From contig CAIUQE010000008.1 of NCBI GenBank assembly GCA_903901225.1, positions 1 to 52,896 of the forward strand: DNA of 52,896 nucleotides, in the 5' to 3' direction. A program made the position numbers and the translations under genes. This stretch comes from Candidatus Omnitrophota bacterium (GTDB lineage: Bacteria > Omnitrophota > Gorgyraeia > Zapsychrales > Fredricksoniimonadaceae). Below, piece after piece: positions 1 through 8,159 of the stretch. The notes beneath the pieces were generated by a model that did no database searches, was not told the DNA's origin, and saw nothing but the letters and a program-made list of their open reading frames with translations. Every line of letters starts with the position of its first letter. The first letter of the stretch is position 1.

Positions 1-137
<137 letters not shown>

Positions 138-144
138 CTAAAAT

Positions 145-183
145 GCAGAAAACCCTCTCCCATTCGGGTAGAGGGTTTTCTGC
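145..183 (-). terminator. Hairpin terminator after tRNA-Gln
   Basis: A perfect 14-bp inverted repeat (145-158 with 170-183) has an 11-nt loop. On the minus strand it is followed by ATTTTAG, a short U tract. It lies 16 bases downstream of tRNA-Gln and would end the hisG-ispE-tRNA transcript. The group II intron starts right after the U tract, so the insertion has separated the terminator from whatever originally followed it. Confidence 0.7.
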
Positions 184-199
184 GCTGTGGAAGGAAAAA

Positions 200-273
200 T
201 GGCTGCCCGGCTAGGATTCGAACCTAGAAACTCAGAACCAAAATCTGATGTGTTACCATTACACTACCGGGCA
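200..273 (-). tRNA. tRNA-Gln (anticodon TTG)
   Basis: The minus strand folds as a complete 74-nt tRNA. The 7-bp acceptor stem is TGCCCGG/CCGGGCA with a G discriminator, and the 3' CCA is encoded. The T arm contains GGTTCGAATCC. The anticodon loop TTTTGGT carries TTG and so reads CAA glutamine codons. The gene sits 28 nt behind ispE on the same strand and is probably cotranscribed with it, ending at the hairpin at 145-183. Confidence 0.95.
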
Positions 274-301
274 ATAATATGACTGTCGCTTCAACAAATC
301 A

Positions 302-1174
302 TCAAAGATATGTTCTCACTACATAACTCTGGGCATACTTTCCAGAAAAAACTTTCCTGAGCCTCTCGGCTTCAACGCGCGAAGCCGTCACCGCGAATAC
401 CGACGGGCCACTGCCTGAGAACGACACACCGCAGGTCCCCTGGCGCTCGACCTGCGCCTTGAGACGCCCCAGCCCGGGCTTCAACGCCAGGATCGGCGCC
501 TCGAGGTCATTAAAAAGACACCCTCCCACGGCAACGGGATCATTTTTCCTTAAAGAACGAAGCATGATGTTAACATCGCCGTCGGGCCTTGTCAAATCCC
601 GCCCAGCCAAAGCAAAAGCGCCATAAACATCCTTCGTCAACAATGGCGCGGAAGGTACGACCAGAAAATGCCAGAGCCGCGCCTTTGACGCCAGCGGCCG
701 GATTATCTCCCCGCGCCCCGTGCCAACGGCGAAAGGAACATCGTGCAGGAAGAACGCGATATCGCTGCCAAGTTTGTTCGCGTACGCGATAAGCTTTGCC
801 CGCGTAAGGCGCAGCTTCCAAAGCCGGTTCAGCCCCACAAGTGCCGTTGCCGCGTTGCTCGACCCGCCGGCCAATCCGGCCGCGACCGGGATGCGTTTCT
901 CAAGTGTGACTTCCGCCGTCATGGGCACCCCTTCCCCTGCGGCAAGGAGCGCCGCCGCTTTCCAGATCAGGTTACGTCCGTCGCGCGGCACGCGCCGGTC
1001 AGCGCAGCGGATCACGAACCCGTTCCCGGCGGGCAAAGAAAATGAAATGTCATCATGAAGGTCAATGCGCTCAAACACCGTCGACAGTTCATGGTACCCG
1101 TCAGGCCGGCGGCCCTTGACCTTGAGCGCGAGGTTCAACTTGGCGTAAGAACGAAGGGTAAAAGCTCGTGTCAT
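302..1174 (-). CDS. ispE: 4-diphosphocytidyl-2-C-methyl-D-erythritol kinase
   Basis: IspE phosphorylates the 2-hydroxyl of CDP-methylerythritol in the MEP pathway to isopentenyl diphosphate. The 290-residue protein has normal length for this GHMP-kinase family. It opens with the substrate-side motif SYAKLNLALKVKGRRPDGYH. The ATP-binding glycine loop PVAAGLAGGSSNAATAL lies at about residues 91-107, and a late SFSGSGPSVFAV block matches GHMP motif 3. Its ATG overlaps the stop of the upstream TPR gene as ATGA, pointing to translational coupling. tRNA-Gln follows at short distance. Confidence 0.95.
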   Translation of the reverse strand: MTRAFTLRSYAKLNLALKVKGRRPDGYHELSTVFERIDLHDDISFSLPAGNGFVIRCADRRVPRDGRNLIWKAAALLAAGEGVPMTAEVTLEKRIPVAAGLAGGSSNAATALVGLNRLWKLRLTRAKLIAYANKLGSDIAFFLHDVPFAVGTGRGEIIRPLASKARLWHFLVVPSAPLLTKDVYGAFALAGRDLTRPDGDVNIMLRSLRKNDPVAVGGCLFNDLEAPILALKPGLGRLKAQVERQGTCGVSFSGSGPSVFAVTASRVEAERLRKVFSGKYAQSYVVRTYL

Positions 1175-2139
1175 GGCTTTTTCACCGCAAGATGTTCCAG
1201 CCGCGCGATCTTGGCGCGGATGCCGGACAGGCTGTCATCCATCGCCAGGGCCGCGCGCCACGCCGTGAGGGCCATGTCCCTCTGGCCGAGCTTTTCATAA
1301 ACATCGCCCATATGGTCATAGATCGTCGGGTCTTTCTCACCGGCGATGGCTTTTTGCAATGCGCCGAGCGCTTTCGCCATCATCCCCTTCCTAAAATACA
1401 CCAACCCGAGGCTGTCGAGATACGCCGCGTTGCCGGGATCGACCGCCAGCGCGCGGGACACAAGGTCTTTCGCCTCATCAAGATTGGCCCCGTCCTCGGC
1501 GAACGCGTAACCGAGGGTGTTGAGGCATTCGGCGTGCGCGGGATCAAGGCCGACACAGCGCTTCAAAAGTTCAATGCCTTCCGCCCGCCGCTGCCCTTCG
1601 AGATAGAACGCGCCCACCTGCAACAAGGCGTCGGTGTTCTTTGGCTGGGCGGCCAGCAGTTTTTCGAACTGGGCCTCGGCCTTCCGGGGCTTGCCCTGCG
1701 CGTAATAAAGCTGGGCGAGATAAATGTGATATTCCACGTTCCTGGGGTCCGCGGACGTAAGGGCGCTCAGGATCTTTTCAAATTGCGCGCCCGCCCGGTC
1801 ATAGTCCTTGATCGACGTGTACACCTGCGCCAGAAAATAGCGTGCCTGCAGATCCCGCGGCTCCAGACGGGAGGCGGCGGTGAACGCCTTGATGGCGGCA
1901 GCATGTTCGCCCAGCTGGACATTGACGACCCCCTGGCGCAGGCGCACCGCAAATGAAGAAGGATCAGCCGAGGCCGCCTGGCGGTATTCGCGGGCGGCAG
2001 CCTCGGTCTGATCCTGGAACTCGTACGAAACACCCATGATGTAATGGGCGATGCTCCGGGCCGCGTCGGCCCGGGCCGCGGCCGGCACGCAACAAACAAA
2101 CCCGGCCGCAACAGCAACTACCAATAACCAACGCAACAT
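1171..2139 (-). CDS. Exported TPR-repeat protein
   Basis: A 322-residue protein with an N-terminal signal peptide (MLRWLLVVAVAAGF, cleavage probably after an AAARA-like site near residue 24). Tetratricopeptide repeats fill the rest, visible as recurring A-x-x-Y/F-x-x-G units with a conserved proline near the end of each helix pair (DPSSFAVR, QPKNTDAL, DPAHAECL, DPGNAAYL). TPR arrays are protein-binding scaffolds, so an envelope assembly role is possible but not specified by the sequence. The reading frame is open further upstream, but that part overlaps the 33-codon gene. The ATG at 2139 has AAGGG just before it and directly begins the signal peptide, so I start there. Confidence 0.85.
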   Translation of the reverse strand: MLRWLLVVAVAAGFVCCVPAAARADAARSIAHYIMGVSYEFQDQTEAAAREYRQAASADPSSFAVRLRQGVVNVQLGEHAAAIKAFTAASRLEPRDLQARYFLAQVYTSIKDYDRAGAQFEKILSALTSADPRNVEYHIYLAQLYYAQGKPRKAEAQFEKLLAAQPKNTDALLQVGAFYLEGQRRAEGIELLKRCVGLDPAHAECLNTLGYAFAEDGANLDEAKDLVSRALAVDPGNAAYLDSLGLVYFRKGMMAKALGALQKAIAGEKDPTIYDHMGDVYEKLGQRDMALTAWRAALAMDDSLSGIRAKIARLEHLAVKKP

Positions 2140-2165
2140 AGGGACCCTTCCGGGCGGATGTCGCG

Positions 2166-2267
2166 TTAGCGTGTCTCTCTCTTCTTGAGATGACGCAAAG
2201 ACTTGCGCAGTTTCTTGCGTTTGTGGGTCTTGATCTTCTTGAGCTTTCTTTTTCTTCCGCAAGGCAT
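2166..2267 (-). CDS. 33-residue basic protein, bS22/mS38 (AURKAIP1/COX24)-like
   Basis: The ORF encodes 33 residues, starting MPCGRKRKLKKIKTHKRKKL and ending HLKKRETR. More than half are Lys or Arg. Size and pattern (basic N-terminus, K-x-HKRKKLR core) match the AURKAIP1/COX24 domain, known in mitoribosomes as mS38 and in some bacteria as the small-subunit protein bS22. It would bind rRNA in the 30S subunit. The ATG is preceded by GGAAGG seven bases away, and the gene fits exactly between hisG and the TPR gene with 27-nt gaps. Such genes are often missed by annotation because of their length. The family match is by recognition only. Confidence 0.7.
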   Translation of the reverse strand: MPCGRKRKLKKIKTHKRKKLRKSLRHLKKRETR

Positions 2268-2294
2268 AAGGTAACCTTCCTTTATATTGCCGGG

Positions 2295-3170
2295 TTAGAT
2301 GATAAGCTTGTTGAGCGGGTATTCGATGATCCCCTGAGCCCCTGCCGCCTTGAGCGCCGGGATGATGGAACGGACAATATCTTCCTCGATCACGGTCTCC
2401 ACGGCCACCCACCCGTCGCGCGCCAGCGGCGCCACGGTCGGGTTCTTCAGCGCCGGGAGCGCCGCGAGGATCTTGTCGAGGTTCTTTGTCTCGACATTAA
2501 GTTTCATGCCCACCATATTGTTGGCCGCCAGCGCCCCCTTGAGCAGCATGATGATCTGGCCCATCTTGGCGCGCTTCCAGGCATTCTTCGCCGCCTGCGT
2601 GTTGGCGATGAACTGCGTGGAGGATTCGCACAGCGTCTCGACGATGCGCAATTTGTTGGCCCGCAGGCTGCTGCCGGTCTCGGTAAGCTCCACGATCGCG
2701 TCCACCAGCCCGGACGCCACCTTGGCCTCGGTCGCGCCCCAGCTGAATTCAACGTCCGCCTTGACCTTGTGCTTGGCCAGATACCGGCGGGTAATGCCGA
2801 CGACCTCGGTCGCGATGCGCTTGCCGGCAAGCCCCTTGACGGACTTGATCGACGAGGCTTCGGGGACCGCGAGGACCCAGCGGACCTTGTTGGTCGTGGC
2901 CTTGGAGTACTGCAACTCCGTCATGGTCTCGACCTTCGAACCGTTCTCCGCGACCCAGTCCGCGCCGGTAATACCGCAGTCGAGCGTGCCATCCTCGACG
3001 TAACGCGACATTTCCTGCGCGCGCAGCAACAGCGGGGATATCTCGACATCGTCGATGACGGGGAAATATGAACGGCTGGAGACCACCAGTTTGTAGCCCG
3101 CTTTCGCGAACAGCGCGACGGTGGCATCCTGCAAGCTTCCCTTGGGCAAACCGAGTTTCAATATAGGCAT
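2295..3170 (-). CDS. hisG: ATP phosphoribosyltransferase, long form
   Basis: HisG condenses ATP and PRPP in the first, feedback-controlled step of histidine synthesis. The protein is 291 residues. The N-terminal two-thirds contains the catalytic core ([12 protein letters not shown] at the start, [14 protein letters not shown] near 63-77, and the PRPP-binding segment [19 protein letters not shown]). The last ~75 residues form the ACT-like regulatory domain ([31 protein letters not shown]) found only in the long, histidine-inhibited form. It therefore should not need HisZ. No other his biosynthesis gene is adjacent; the HisF/HisH homologues at 40801-42199 belong to a sugar cluster. Confidence 0.95.
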   Translation of the reverse strand: MPILKLGLPKGSLQDATVALFAKAGYKLVVSSRSYFPVIDDVEISPLLLRAQEMSRYVEDGTLDCGITGADWVAENGSKVETMTELQYSKATTNKVRWVLAVPEASSIKSVKGLAGKRIATEVVGITRRYLAKHKVKADVEFSWGATEAKVASGLVDAIVELTETGSSLRANKLRIVETLCESSTQFIANTQAAKNAWKRAKMGQIIMLLKGALAANNMVGMKLNVETKNLDKILAALPALKNPTVAPLARDGWVAVETVIEEDIVRSIIPALKAAGAQGIIEYPLNKLII

Positions 3171-3209
3171 AAAGTTGATCTTTCCATAAATATGGTTTTA
3201 AAGTCCGGT

Positions 3210-3239
3210 ATTATAACCAAAACTTAAACAAAATGTAAA
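3210..3239 (-). promoter_or_regulatory. Sigma70-type promoter for hisG operon
   Basis: On the minus strand TTTACA (3239-3234) and TATAAT (3215-3210) are separated by 18 bases. The -10 box matches the consensus perfectly and the -35 at five of six positions. It points at hisG, whose ATG is at 3170, and lies back-to-back with a plus-strand promoter for the foldase gene. Confidence 0.6.
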
Positions 3240-3249
3240 GAAAAAATCC

Positions 3250-3278
3250 TTCCCAAACACCCGCGCCTTCCCTATAAT
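3250..3278 (+). promoter_or_regulatory. Sigma70-type promoter and Shine-Dalgarno for foldase gene
   Basis: TTCCCA (3250-3255) and a perfect TATAAT (3273-3278) are 17 bases apart. A strong ribosome binding site, AAGGAG at 3297-3302, lies five bases before the ATG at 3308. Together they support the start chosen for the SurA/PpiD-like gene. Confidence 0.55.
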
Positions 3279-3307
3279 CACCACCTAAACCATATCAAGG
3301 AGTTCCT

Positions 3308-4813
3308 ATGCTCAAAGTTTTCCGCCAGAAAGGCGTCGCCAAGAAGGTCCTGTGGGTCGTCGCCGGCATCATTATCATCTCGTTCGGGTTCGGGTTCGGC
3401 ATCTCCCGTTACGGCAGCGCCTTCAGCCTGTCGCAGACCGCCGGGAAGGTTTATGGTTCGGCCGTCTCGCTCAAGGAATACAGCCGCAACTACCAGAACG
3501 CGCGCGACCAGGCCGTCATGATGCACGGTGCCAACGTCGAGAAAATACTGTCCACGATGGACATGGACAATGAGACGTGGACGCGGATCATCCTCCTGAA
3601 GGCCGCCGAAAAACAGCACATCCAGACGACCGACATGGAGGTCGTGCAGTTCGTGGAGACCATCCCCTTCTTCCAGCGCGAGAACGAGTTCGACAAACGG
3701 CTCTACGACAGCATGGTCAAGAACATATTCCGCCGGGAACCGCGCGACTTTGAAGAAGGCCTGCGCGACCAGATCAGGATCATGAAACTTTTCGCGCCAA
3801 AACTGAAGGCCATCGCGTTCACCGACGAGGCCGTGCGCAAGGAATACGATCGCCGCAACCGCAAAAGCCAGGTCAACTATGTCGTGATCGCCCCGGAAGC
3901 ACCGGCTGAGAACGCCACAACACCCGACAAGGATCTGCTCGAGCATTTCAACGCGCATCGCGAAGATTTCATGGAACTCGAAACGGTCAACGTGACGCTC
4001 GTGACCCTGCCGGTCGATACCCATGCCGCCGCTGACGCCAAAACGAAGGTTGCGGCAGCCGCCGATGAAGCGTTCAAGAAACTTTCCGCCGGTGCTGATC
4101 CTGCCGCGACGGCCAAAGAATACAACGCCGCGGTCAAGGAGACCGGCTTCTTCAATATGAACGCCCCGAACCCTGAGGTCGCCTGGTCTTTCGACCTGCT
4201 GCAGCAGATCTTCACGGCCAAACCGGGCGACACACTGGCTCCCATGGAGGCGCCCAACGGCTACCAGATCGTCCGGATCGCGGAAAAGAAACCCGCGTTC
4301 TCGCCCGAATTCACCGCCGTCAAGGCCAAGGTCCAGGCCTCTTTCCTGCGCGAGGCCAATGGCAAGATCGCCGCGGAAAAAGCGGCCGAATTGCAAAAAA
4401 CCATCGCGGCAAAGGTCAAGGCTGGCGCCGATTTCACCGCAAGCGTGAAAGAACTGGGGCTCACGGCCAAACAGACACCCTTCTTCGGCCCCGGAGATTA
4501 CATTCCCGAGATCGGCATTTCCGACGATTTCACGACCGCCGGCCTGTCGCTCACCAAAGAAGCGCCGTTGAGCAATGTGGTCATCACGCCGCGCGGTCCG
4601 GCCATCCTCGGCTGGAGCGCGACACAGGCGGCGGATGATAAAAAATTCGCGACGGTCAAAGACGACTTCGCCAGATCACTCTATAACGAAGAACGCGTCC
4701 GCGTGATGAACGAACTGATCCTGTCATGGCGTGAAAAAGCCAAACTTGTGAATTATATTGAAAAGATAAACGCCCAGCAGAAGAACGCGATGGAAAAGCT
4801 AAAGGTCAGGTAG
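3308..4813 (+). CDS. Membrane-anchored peptidyl-prolyl isomerase (SurA/PpiD-type)
   Basis: A 501-residue protein with a single N-terminal membrane helix (VLWVVAGIIIISFGFGFGI, about residues 16-34) after a short basic cytoplasmic tail, so most of it faces the periplasm. The following helical region resembles the SurA_N/PpiD chaperone domain. A parvulin-like segment occupies roughly residues 240-345, ending in FTAKPGDTLAPMEAPNGYQI and VRIAEKKP, which match the conserved end of rotamase domains. Such proteins help fold outer membrane and secreted proteins. A second, weaker copy of the isomerase fold may lie near residues 400-440. It is monocistronic, with its own promoter and a REP element after it. 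Confidence 0.85.
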   Translation: MLKVFRQKGVAKKVLWVVAGIIIISFGFGFGISRYGSAFSLSQTAGKVYGSAVSLKEYSRNYQNARDQAVMMHGANVEKILSTMDMDNETWTRIILLKAAEKQHIQTTDMEVVQFVETIPFFQRENEFDKRLYDSMVKNIFRREPRDFEEGLRDQIRIMKLFAPKLKAIAFTDEAVRKEYDRRNRKSQVNYVVIAPEAPAENATTPDKDLLEHFNAHREDFMELETVNVTLVTLPVDTHAAADAKTKVAAAADEAFKKLSAGADPAATAKEYNAAVKETGFFNMNAPNPEVAWSFDLLQQIFTAKPGDTLAPMEAPNGYQIVRIAEKKPAFSPEFTAVKAKVQASFLREANGKIAAEKAAELQKTIAAKVKAGADFTASVKELGLTAKQTPFFGPGDYIPEIGISDDFTTAGLSLTKEAPLSNVVITPRGPAILGWSATQAADDKKFATVKDDFARSLYNEERVRVMNELILSWREKAKLVNYIEKINAQQKNAMEKLKVR

Positions 4814-4831
4814 TATTGCTAGCCAAATTAA

Positions 4832-4891
4832 GCGTAGGGGCCGAGCTTGTCTCGGCCCTCTCAGGAGGGCGGACACAAGGTCCGCCCCTAC
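4832..4891. repeat. REP/BIME element, copy 1
   Basis: Two hairpins sit head to head. The left one is GGGCCGAG-cttgt-CTCGGCCC behind GCGTAGG; the right one is GGGCGGAC-acaag-GTCCGCCC ending CCTAC. The same GCGTAGGGG...CCCCTACGC frame recurs at 26762, 27014, 27699 and 36163. This copy lies between the convergent 3' ends of the foldase gene and cutA, a usual REP position, where it could also slow 3' exonucleases or end transcription. Confidence 0.85.
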
Positions 4892-4955
4892 TCACAATTC
4901 ATGTCTCAGCTAACGCTCATCGACGAAACCGGCTGTCTAGCTTAAACATATATAA

Positions 4956-5282
4956 TCAAGTCGTCGACGCATTAGCCCATTTCAGGTAGGCTTCACTCCC
5001 GGCAACAACGGGAAGGGCAAGGATCTCGGGCGTGCTGTAACTGTGCAGGCGCCTGACTTCTTCTTCAAGCGCGGAAAAAGCGCCGCGGCGGGCCTTGATG
5101 ATCATCAGGGCTTCGGCCTCATCGTGAACAACCCCCTCCCAGCGGTAGATAGACCTGGATCCCCGGATGATATTGCCGCACGCCGCGAGCTTCTTTTCAA
5201 CAAGAGAACGCAGGATGCGCGCGGCTTCAGCCTCATCCTTCGCCGTTACAAGGACCACGACAAACTCCGCCGCGCCGCTCAC
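4956..5282 (-). CDS. cutA: Divalent-ion tolerance protein CutA
   Basis: CutA1 is a small trimeric, PII-like ferredoxin-fold protein linked to divalent metal tolerance; its exact role is unsettled. The 108-residue length is normal. Family signatures are visible: VLVTAKDEAEAARILRSLVE at the start, KKLAACGNIIRGSRSIYRWE in the middle (the conserved AACxN and YxW elements), and RLHSYSTPEILALPV near the end. The ATG overlaps the pgeF stop as ATGA, so the two genes are probably translated together. Confidence 0.93.
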   Translation of the reverse strand: MSGAAEFVVVLVTAKDEAEAARILRSLVEKKLAACGNIIRGSRSIYRWEGVVHDEAEALMIIKARRGAFSALEEEVRRLHSYSTPEILALPVVAGSEAYLKWANASTT

Positions 5283-5989
5283 GGCATCACCAGCAACGAG
5301 ATCATCCGGCCCGATCTGTCCACATCACGCCGGAACGAATGAAACCGCGCCGGCTCCTTAACCGAGCACAGCCCGCAATCAAAGATGTTCCCGCGTTCAA
5401 CCCCGGCTGACGTCAATTGCCTGAAGTTCGCGCTGAAAATATCAAATCTCAAGCCCTGCGGCGTTGCCACCGTGTCCAGGGGGAAATATTCCTTGAACTC
5501 AGGCCCCACCTCGCAGCTGTCGCGGCGGATGCACGGGCCGATGGCCACGCGAAGCTCCCCGGGGTCAACCCCGTAATCACGCGCCAGGAGTTCGACGGTC
5601 TTGCGCGCAATGTCAAGCCGCGTGCTTTTCCACCCGGCGTGGATCGCGGCGATGACCTTGCGGCGGGGGGCGTACACGAGCGCGGGCAGGCAGTCCGCCG
5701 TGCGGATGCCGATGACAAGCCCTGGTTCGTCCGTCACCACAGCGTCCGCCTCATGGATCCCGGCCAAAGGGATATCCCGGCGCGTCACCTTCCAGATGGC
5801 GTCCCCATGGACCTGTTTGGGCACAATGATGCCGCCGTCCGCGGCGATCCCGCGCGCGTTCAGGTAAGCCCGCTGGGCCGGCGTCAGCACATAGGCTTCC
5901 GACGCAGGTTCGCCCTTGAAAAAATCGATCTCCGCCGTGCTGGTAAAAGCGGTGATGCCCAGAAATCCCGTGTAATTGATACCGGCCAT
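5279..5989 (-). CDS. pgeF: Purine nucleoside phosphorylase-like YfiH/PgeF family protein
   Basis: A 236-residue member of the YfiH/LACC1 (DUF152) family. Members act on purine nucleosides, and E. coli PgeF also has a peptidoglycan-editing role in keeping L-Ser out of the stem peptide. The zinc and active-site pattern is clear: VPKQVHGD with the first conserved His, TADCLPAL with the conserved Cys, AAIHAGW with the second His, and GPCIRRDSCEVG. The C-terminus F-x-SFRRD-x-x-x-SGRM also fits. It lies 2 nt after rmuC and overlaps cutA by 4 nt. Confidence 0.92.
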   Translation of the reverse strand: MAGINYTGFLGITAFTSTAEIDFFKGEPASEAYVLTPAQRAYLNARGIAADGGIIVPKQVHGDAIWKVTRRDIPLAGIHEADAVVTDEPGLVIGIRTADCLPALVYAPRRKVIAAIHAGWKSTRLDIARKTVELLARDYGVDPGELRVAIGPCIRRDSCEVGPEFKEYFPLDTVATPQGLRFDIFSANFRQLTSAGVERGNIFDCGLCSVKEPARFHSFRRDVDRSGRMISLLVMP

Positions 5990-5991
5990 CT

Positions 5992-7029
5992 TCAGCTCAC
6001 TTCGGGCACGCGGCCCTGTTTGAATTCTTCAATGTGGCGGATCTTGGTATCGATGTTCTTGAAACTTTTTTCCTTGATATCGCGGAAGTTCGCGTCCAGA
6101 TCGGCGATCAGCTTCTCCATCCCGTCAAAACGCTCCTTGAACGTCGCGTAATGCTTCACAAAGATCCCGATATCAAGAATGATCTTGTGCATGTCGCGCT
6201 CGAAGCGGAAATTCTCGTGCGCCTGGCGGATGACCGCCAGCGTCGCGTACAGGGTAAAGGGCGAGCACAAGACCACCTTCTGTTTCAGCGCCTCGTCCAT
6301 GAATTCGGGCGCCGCCTCGTGGATGAACCCGAACACCTGTTCATTGGGGATGAACAAGAGGACAAAATCAAGGGTGTTCTCCGCCGGATTGATATAATCG
6401 CGCGTCTGCAGTTCCTTCACGCGCGCGCGGGCGTTGCGGATGAATTCCCGGGATGCCGCTTCGCGTTCCGGGTCTGAGGTGGCATTCACCATCCGCAGGT
6501 AATTGTCCAGGGGGAATTTGATGTCCATGTTGACGCAGCGCCCGTCAGGAAGGAGAAAGGTGATGTCAGGCTTGGTCGCGCTCGATGAAAGCTGGGCCTG
6601 TTTGCGGTAATTGACGCCCTCAATGAGCCCGGCGTGGCGGATGATGTCCTCGGCCATGCGCTCGCCCCACTGCCCGCGCAATTTCACGTTGCCCAGCACG
6701 TTCGTGAGCCTGCCCGTCGTATCCTGAAGGCGGGCCGTTGCCTGCGACGCCGCGGCCAGTTCTTTCTCCAGCGCGCCGAACTTCACGGAGCGGTCAGCTT
6801 CCCAGGCACGCAGGAGGCCCTCGTATTCCTTCAGGCGGGATCCCAGCGACGTCACGGCGCTCTCAAGGGCCTGCCGCCGTGATTCCGCGTCCACCGCGTC
6901 TTTGGTGCGGTCGTCCCGGGACGCGCGCATCAGTTCCTCGACCCGCGCGCCCTGGCGCAGGACAATGAGCGCGAGCACACCCGCGATCACGGCAAGGCCG
7001 GCAATGATGCCGGCGGCCATTGTGCTCAT
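5992..7029 (-). CDS. rmuC: DNA recombination protein RmuC
   Basis: RmuC-family proteins limit recombination at inverted repeats and are predicted nucleases of the restriction-endonuclease fold. The 345-residue protein has an N-terminal membrane helix (AAGIIAGLAVIAGVLALIVL), then a coiled coil to about residue 110, then the conserved domain. Landmarks are NVLGNVKLRGQWGE, KPDITFLLPDGRCVNMDIKF with the predicted catalytic acid residues, and VLLFIPNEQVF. The ATG overlaps the receiver-gene stop as ATGA. Confidence 0.92.
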   Translation of the reverse strand: MSTMAAGIIAGLAVIAGVLALIVLRQGARVEELMRASRDDRTKDAVDAESRRQALESAVTSLGSRLKEYEGLLRAWEADRSVKFGALEKELAAASQATARLQDTTGRLTNVLGNVKLRGQWGERMAEDIIRHAGLIEGVNYRKQAQLSSSATKPDITFLLPDGRCVNMDIKFPLDNYLRMVNATSDPEREAASREFIRNARARVKELQTRDYINPAENTLDFVLLFIPNEQVFGFIHEAAPEFMDEALKQKVVLCSPFTLYATLAVIRQAHENFRFERDMHKIILDIGIFVKHYATFKERFDGMEKLIADLDANFRDIKEKSFKNIDTKIRHIEEFKQGRVPEVS

Positions 7030-7388
7030 TCTCCGGTCAACTCCCGGATCTTCTCGAGCAACAGGTTAAAATCAACCGGCTTCACCAGGTAATGCGTGAT
7101 CCCGCGCCGGGCAAATATCCCGCGGTTCTCCTCATGCGCGGTCTGGACGATGACCGGGATATCCTTGATGGCCGGATCCTTCTGTTTCTCCAGCAGGACC
7201 GTATACCCGTTCATTTCCGGCATTTCAATATCAAGGATCAGCAAGTCAGGCAACTCGGCCTTCAGCGCAGCCAGTCCGGACAGGCCGTCATTCTCGACAA
7301 AGGTCGTATAGTTCTCCCTGGTGAGGCGTGACGCCATGAGTTTTGTTCCAACGTGATCATCATCGACGATCAGGATCATTTTACCCAT
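7026..7388 (-). CDS. Single-domain response regulator (CheY-like)
   Basis: A lone receiver domain of 120 residues with no output domain. The acidic pocket is IVDDD near the start and the phospho-acceptor Asp is in LLILDIEMPEMNGY. The conserved Thr in VQTAHEE and the Lys in YLVKPVDF complete the active site. Such proteins signal by protein contact or carry phosphate in relays. No histidine kinase is adjacent; the nearest is the hybrid kinase/Hpt pair at 16951-19229, so that partnership is only a guess. Confidence 0.92.
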   Translation of the reverse strand: MGKMILIVDDDHVGTKLMASRLTRENYTTFVENDGLSGLAALKAELPDLLILDIEMPEMNGYTVLLEKQKDPAIKDIPVIVQTAHEENRGIFARRGITHYLVKPVDFNLLLEKIRELTGE

Positions 7389-7391
7389 AAC

Positions 7392-7691
7392 TCATTCTCC
7401 ATCCTTATGATTGCTGTTAGCCGCCAGTATCTTTGCTTCAAAGCGCGCCAGCCGCCGAGCCATAAGCCCGTCCAGTTGCCGCTGGTTAACCCCGCCTCTC
7501 TCCAGTAACGTGAGCGCGTGGATCATGATATCCATCGCCTCGGCTTTCCAGTGCGGATCCCCGTCTTTCAAAAGGCCCTCGACCTCATCCACATGGGCGC
7601 GCAGGGAACTCAAGGTGAACGCGGTGGCCGCGCCGTCATTACCGTGCAATTGCCGCGCCAGGGCGTTGATCTTCGCGATGGAAGCCATCAT
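7392..7691 (-). CDS. Protein of unknown function, helical
   Basis: I do not recognise a family. The 99-residue protein is predicted mostly helical and charged, with no signal peptide or membrane segment. I chose the ATG at 7691 because it forms an ATGA overlap with the stop of the upstream lipoprotein gene and has GGTGG eight bases ahead. A GTG at 7703 in the same frame is possible but has no ribosome binding site. The position directly in front of the receiver-domain gene (3-nt gap) suggests a shared transcript. Confidence 0.7.
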   Translation of the reverse strand: MMASIAKINALARQLHGNDGAATAFTLSSLRAHVDEVEGLLKDGDPHWKAEAMDIMIHALTLLERGGVNQRQLDGLMARRLARFEAKILAANSNHKDGE

Positions 7692-8059
7692 GGCGATGTC
7701 CACCGGACAAGCGCTCCCCGCGCGTCAAAATAAAAATAAACCTTCGGGCTCTCCCCGGGGTTCGCGATCCGGCGGTAAAGGCATTTTTCAAGCCCCTGAT
7801 CGGCTCGGCAGAGGATCGGCGCCCCGAACGCCTTCACGATGGCGCGCTTGTCGCCATAACGTTTAAAAATTACCGGTTCCTTCAGCTGACGGCGAAGCTC
7901 GTCGAAACGCGCGTCGTGGGCCTGGACATAAACGTCCTGGGCGCTTTGTTCTTCCGCGAGCTCCTTGAGCTGCAAGGCTTCATCAAGGTGCGACACCACG
8001 GCGCATCCCGCAGTTGCCAAAACTCCGACCAAACATATAATGAAACCTGCAAGACGCAT
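7688..8059 (-). CDS. Small predicted lipoprotein
   Basis: A 123-residue protein with a lipoprotein signal peptide: a short basic start, a hydrophobic stretch, and the lipobox LATAGC with Cys near residue 19 as the lipidation site. The mature part has a helical, glutamate-rich stretch followed by a compact region with two further cysteines (ILCRADQGLEKCLYRR) and a YFYFD strand. No family recognised. It is the first gene of the string lipoprotein-unknown-receiver-rmuC-pgeF-cutA. The start has no Shine-Dalgarno and a promoter lies very close upstream (8069-8096). Confidence 0.75.
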   Translation of the reverse strand: MRLAGFIICLVGVLATAGCAVVSHLDEALQLKELAEEQSAQDVYVQAHDARFDELRRQLKEPVIFKRYGDKRAIVKAFGAPILCRADQGLEKCLYRRIANPGESPKVYFYFDARGALVRWTSP

Positions 8060-8068
8060 ATTAAAATC

Positions 8069-8096
8069 AGTATAACAAAGCTAAAAATCATAGCAA
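8069..8096 (-). promoter_or_regulatory. Promoter immediately in front of the lipoprotein gene
   Basis: TTGCTA (8096-8091) and TATACT (8074-8069) have a 16-base spacer on the minus strand. Transcription would start near 8062, only about three bases before the ATG at 8059, so the message may be nearly leaderless. No Shine-Dalgarno is visible, consistent with that idea. Confidence 0.45.
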
Positions 8097-8129
8097 CCTC
8101 AATAAATTGATTCGTGTTCTCTTCTCGCC

Positions 8130-8158
8130 ACGTTCATCCCCGCGCGCGCAGGGAACGT
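8130..8158 (-). repeat. Solitary type I-E-like CRISPR repeat (relic)
   Basis: This 29-base sequence resembles type I-E CRISPR repeats. Read on the plus strand it has ATCCCCGC in the left part and GGGAAC on the right, around a GCGCGC centre. By hand alignment it matches the E. coli-type 29-mer at about 21 positions, including the ATCCCCGC and GGGAAC blocks. No second copy lies about 60 bases to either side, so there is no array, only one unit. It directly adjoins a Cas3-like coding fragment. Palindromic GC-rich DNA can mimic such repeats, so this needs a profile search. Confidence 0.5.
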
Positions 8159-8159
8159 G

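Noticed and set aside
7026..7388. Chemotaxis CheY
   Set aside because: Receiver-only proteins are not always CheY, and no chemotaxis gene is near.
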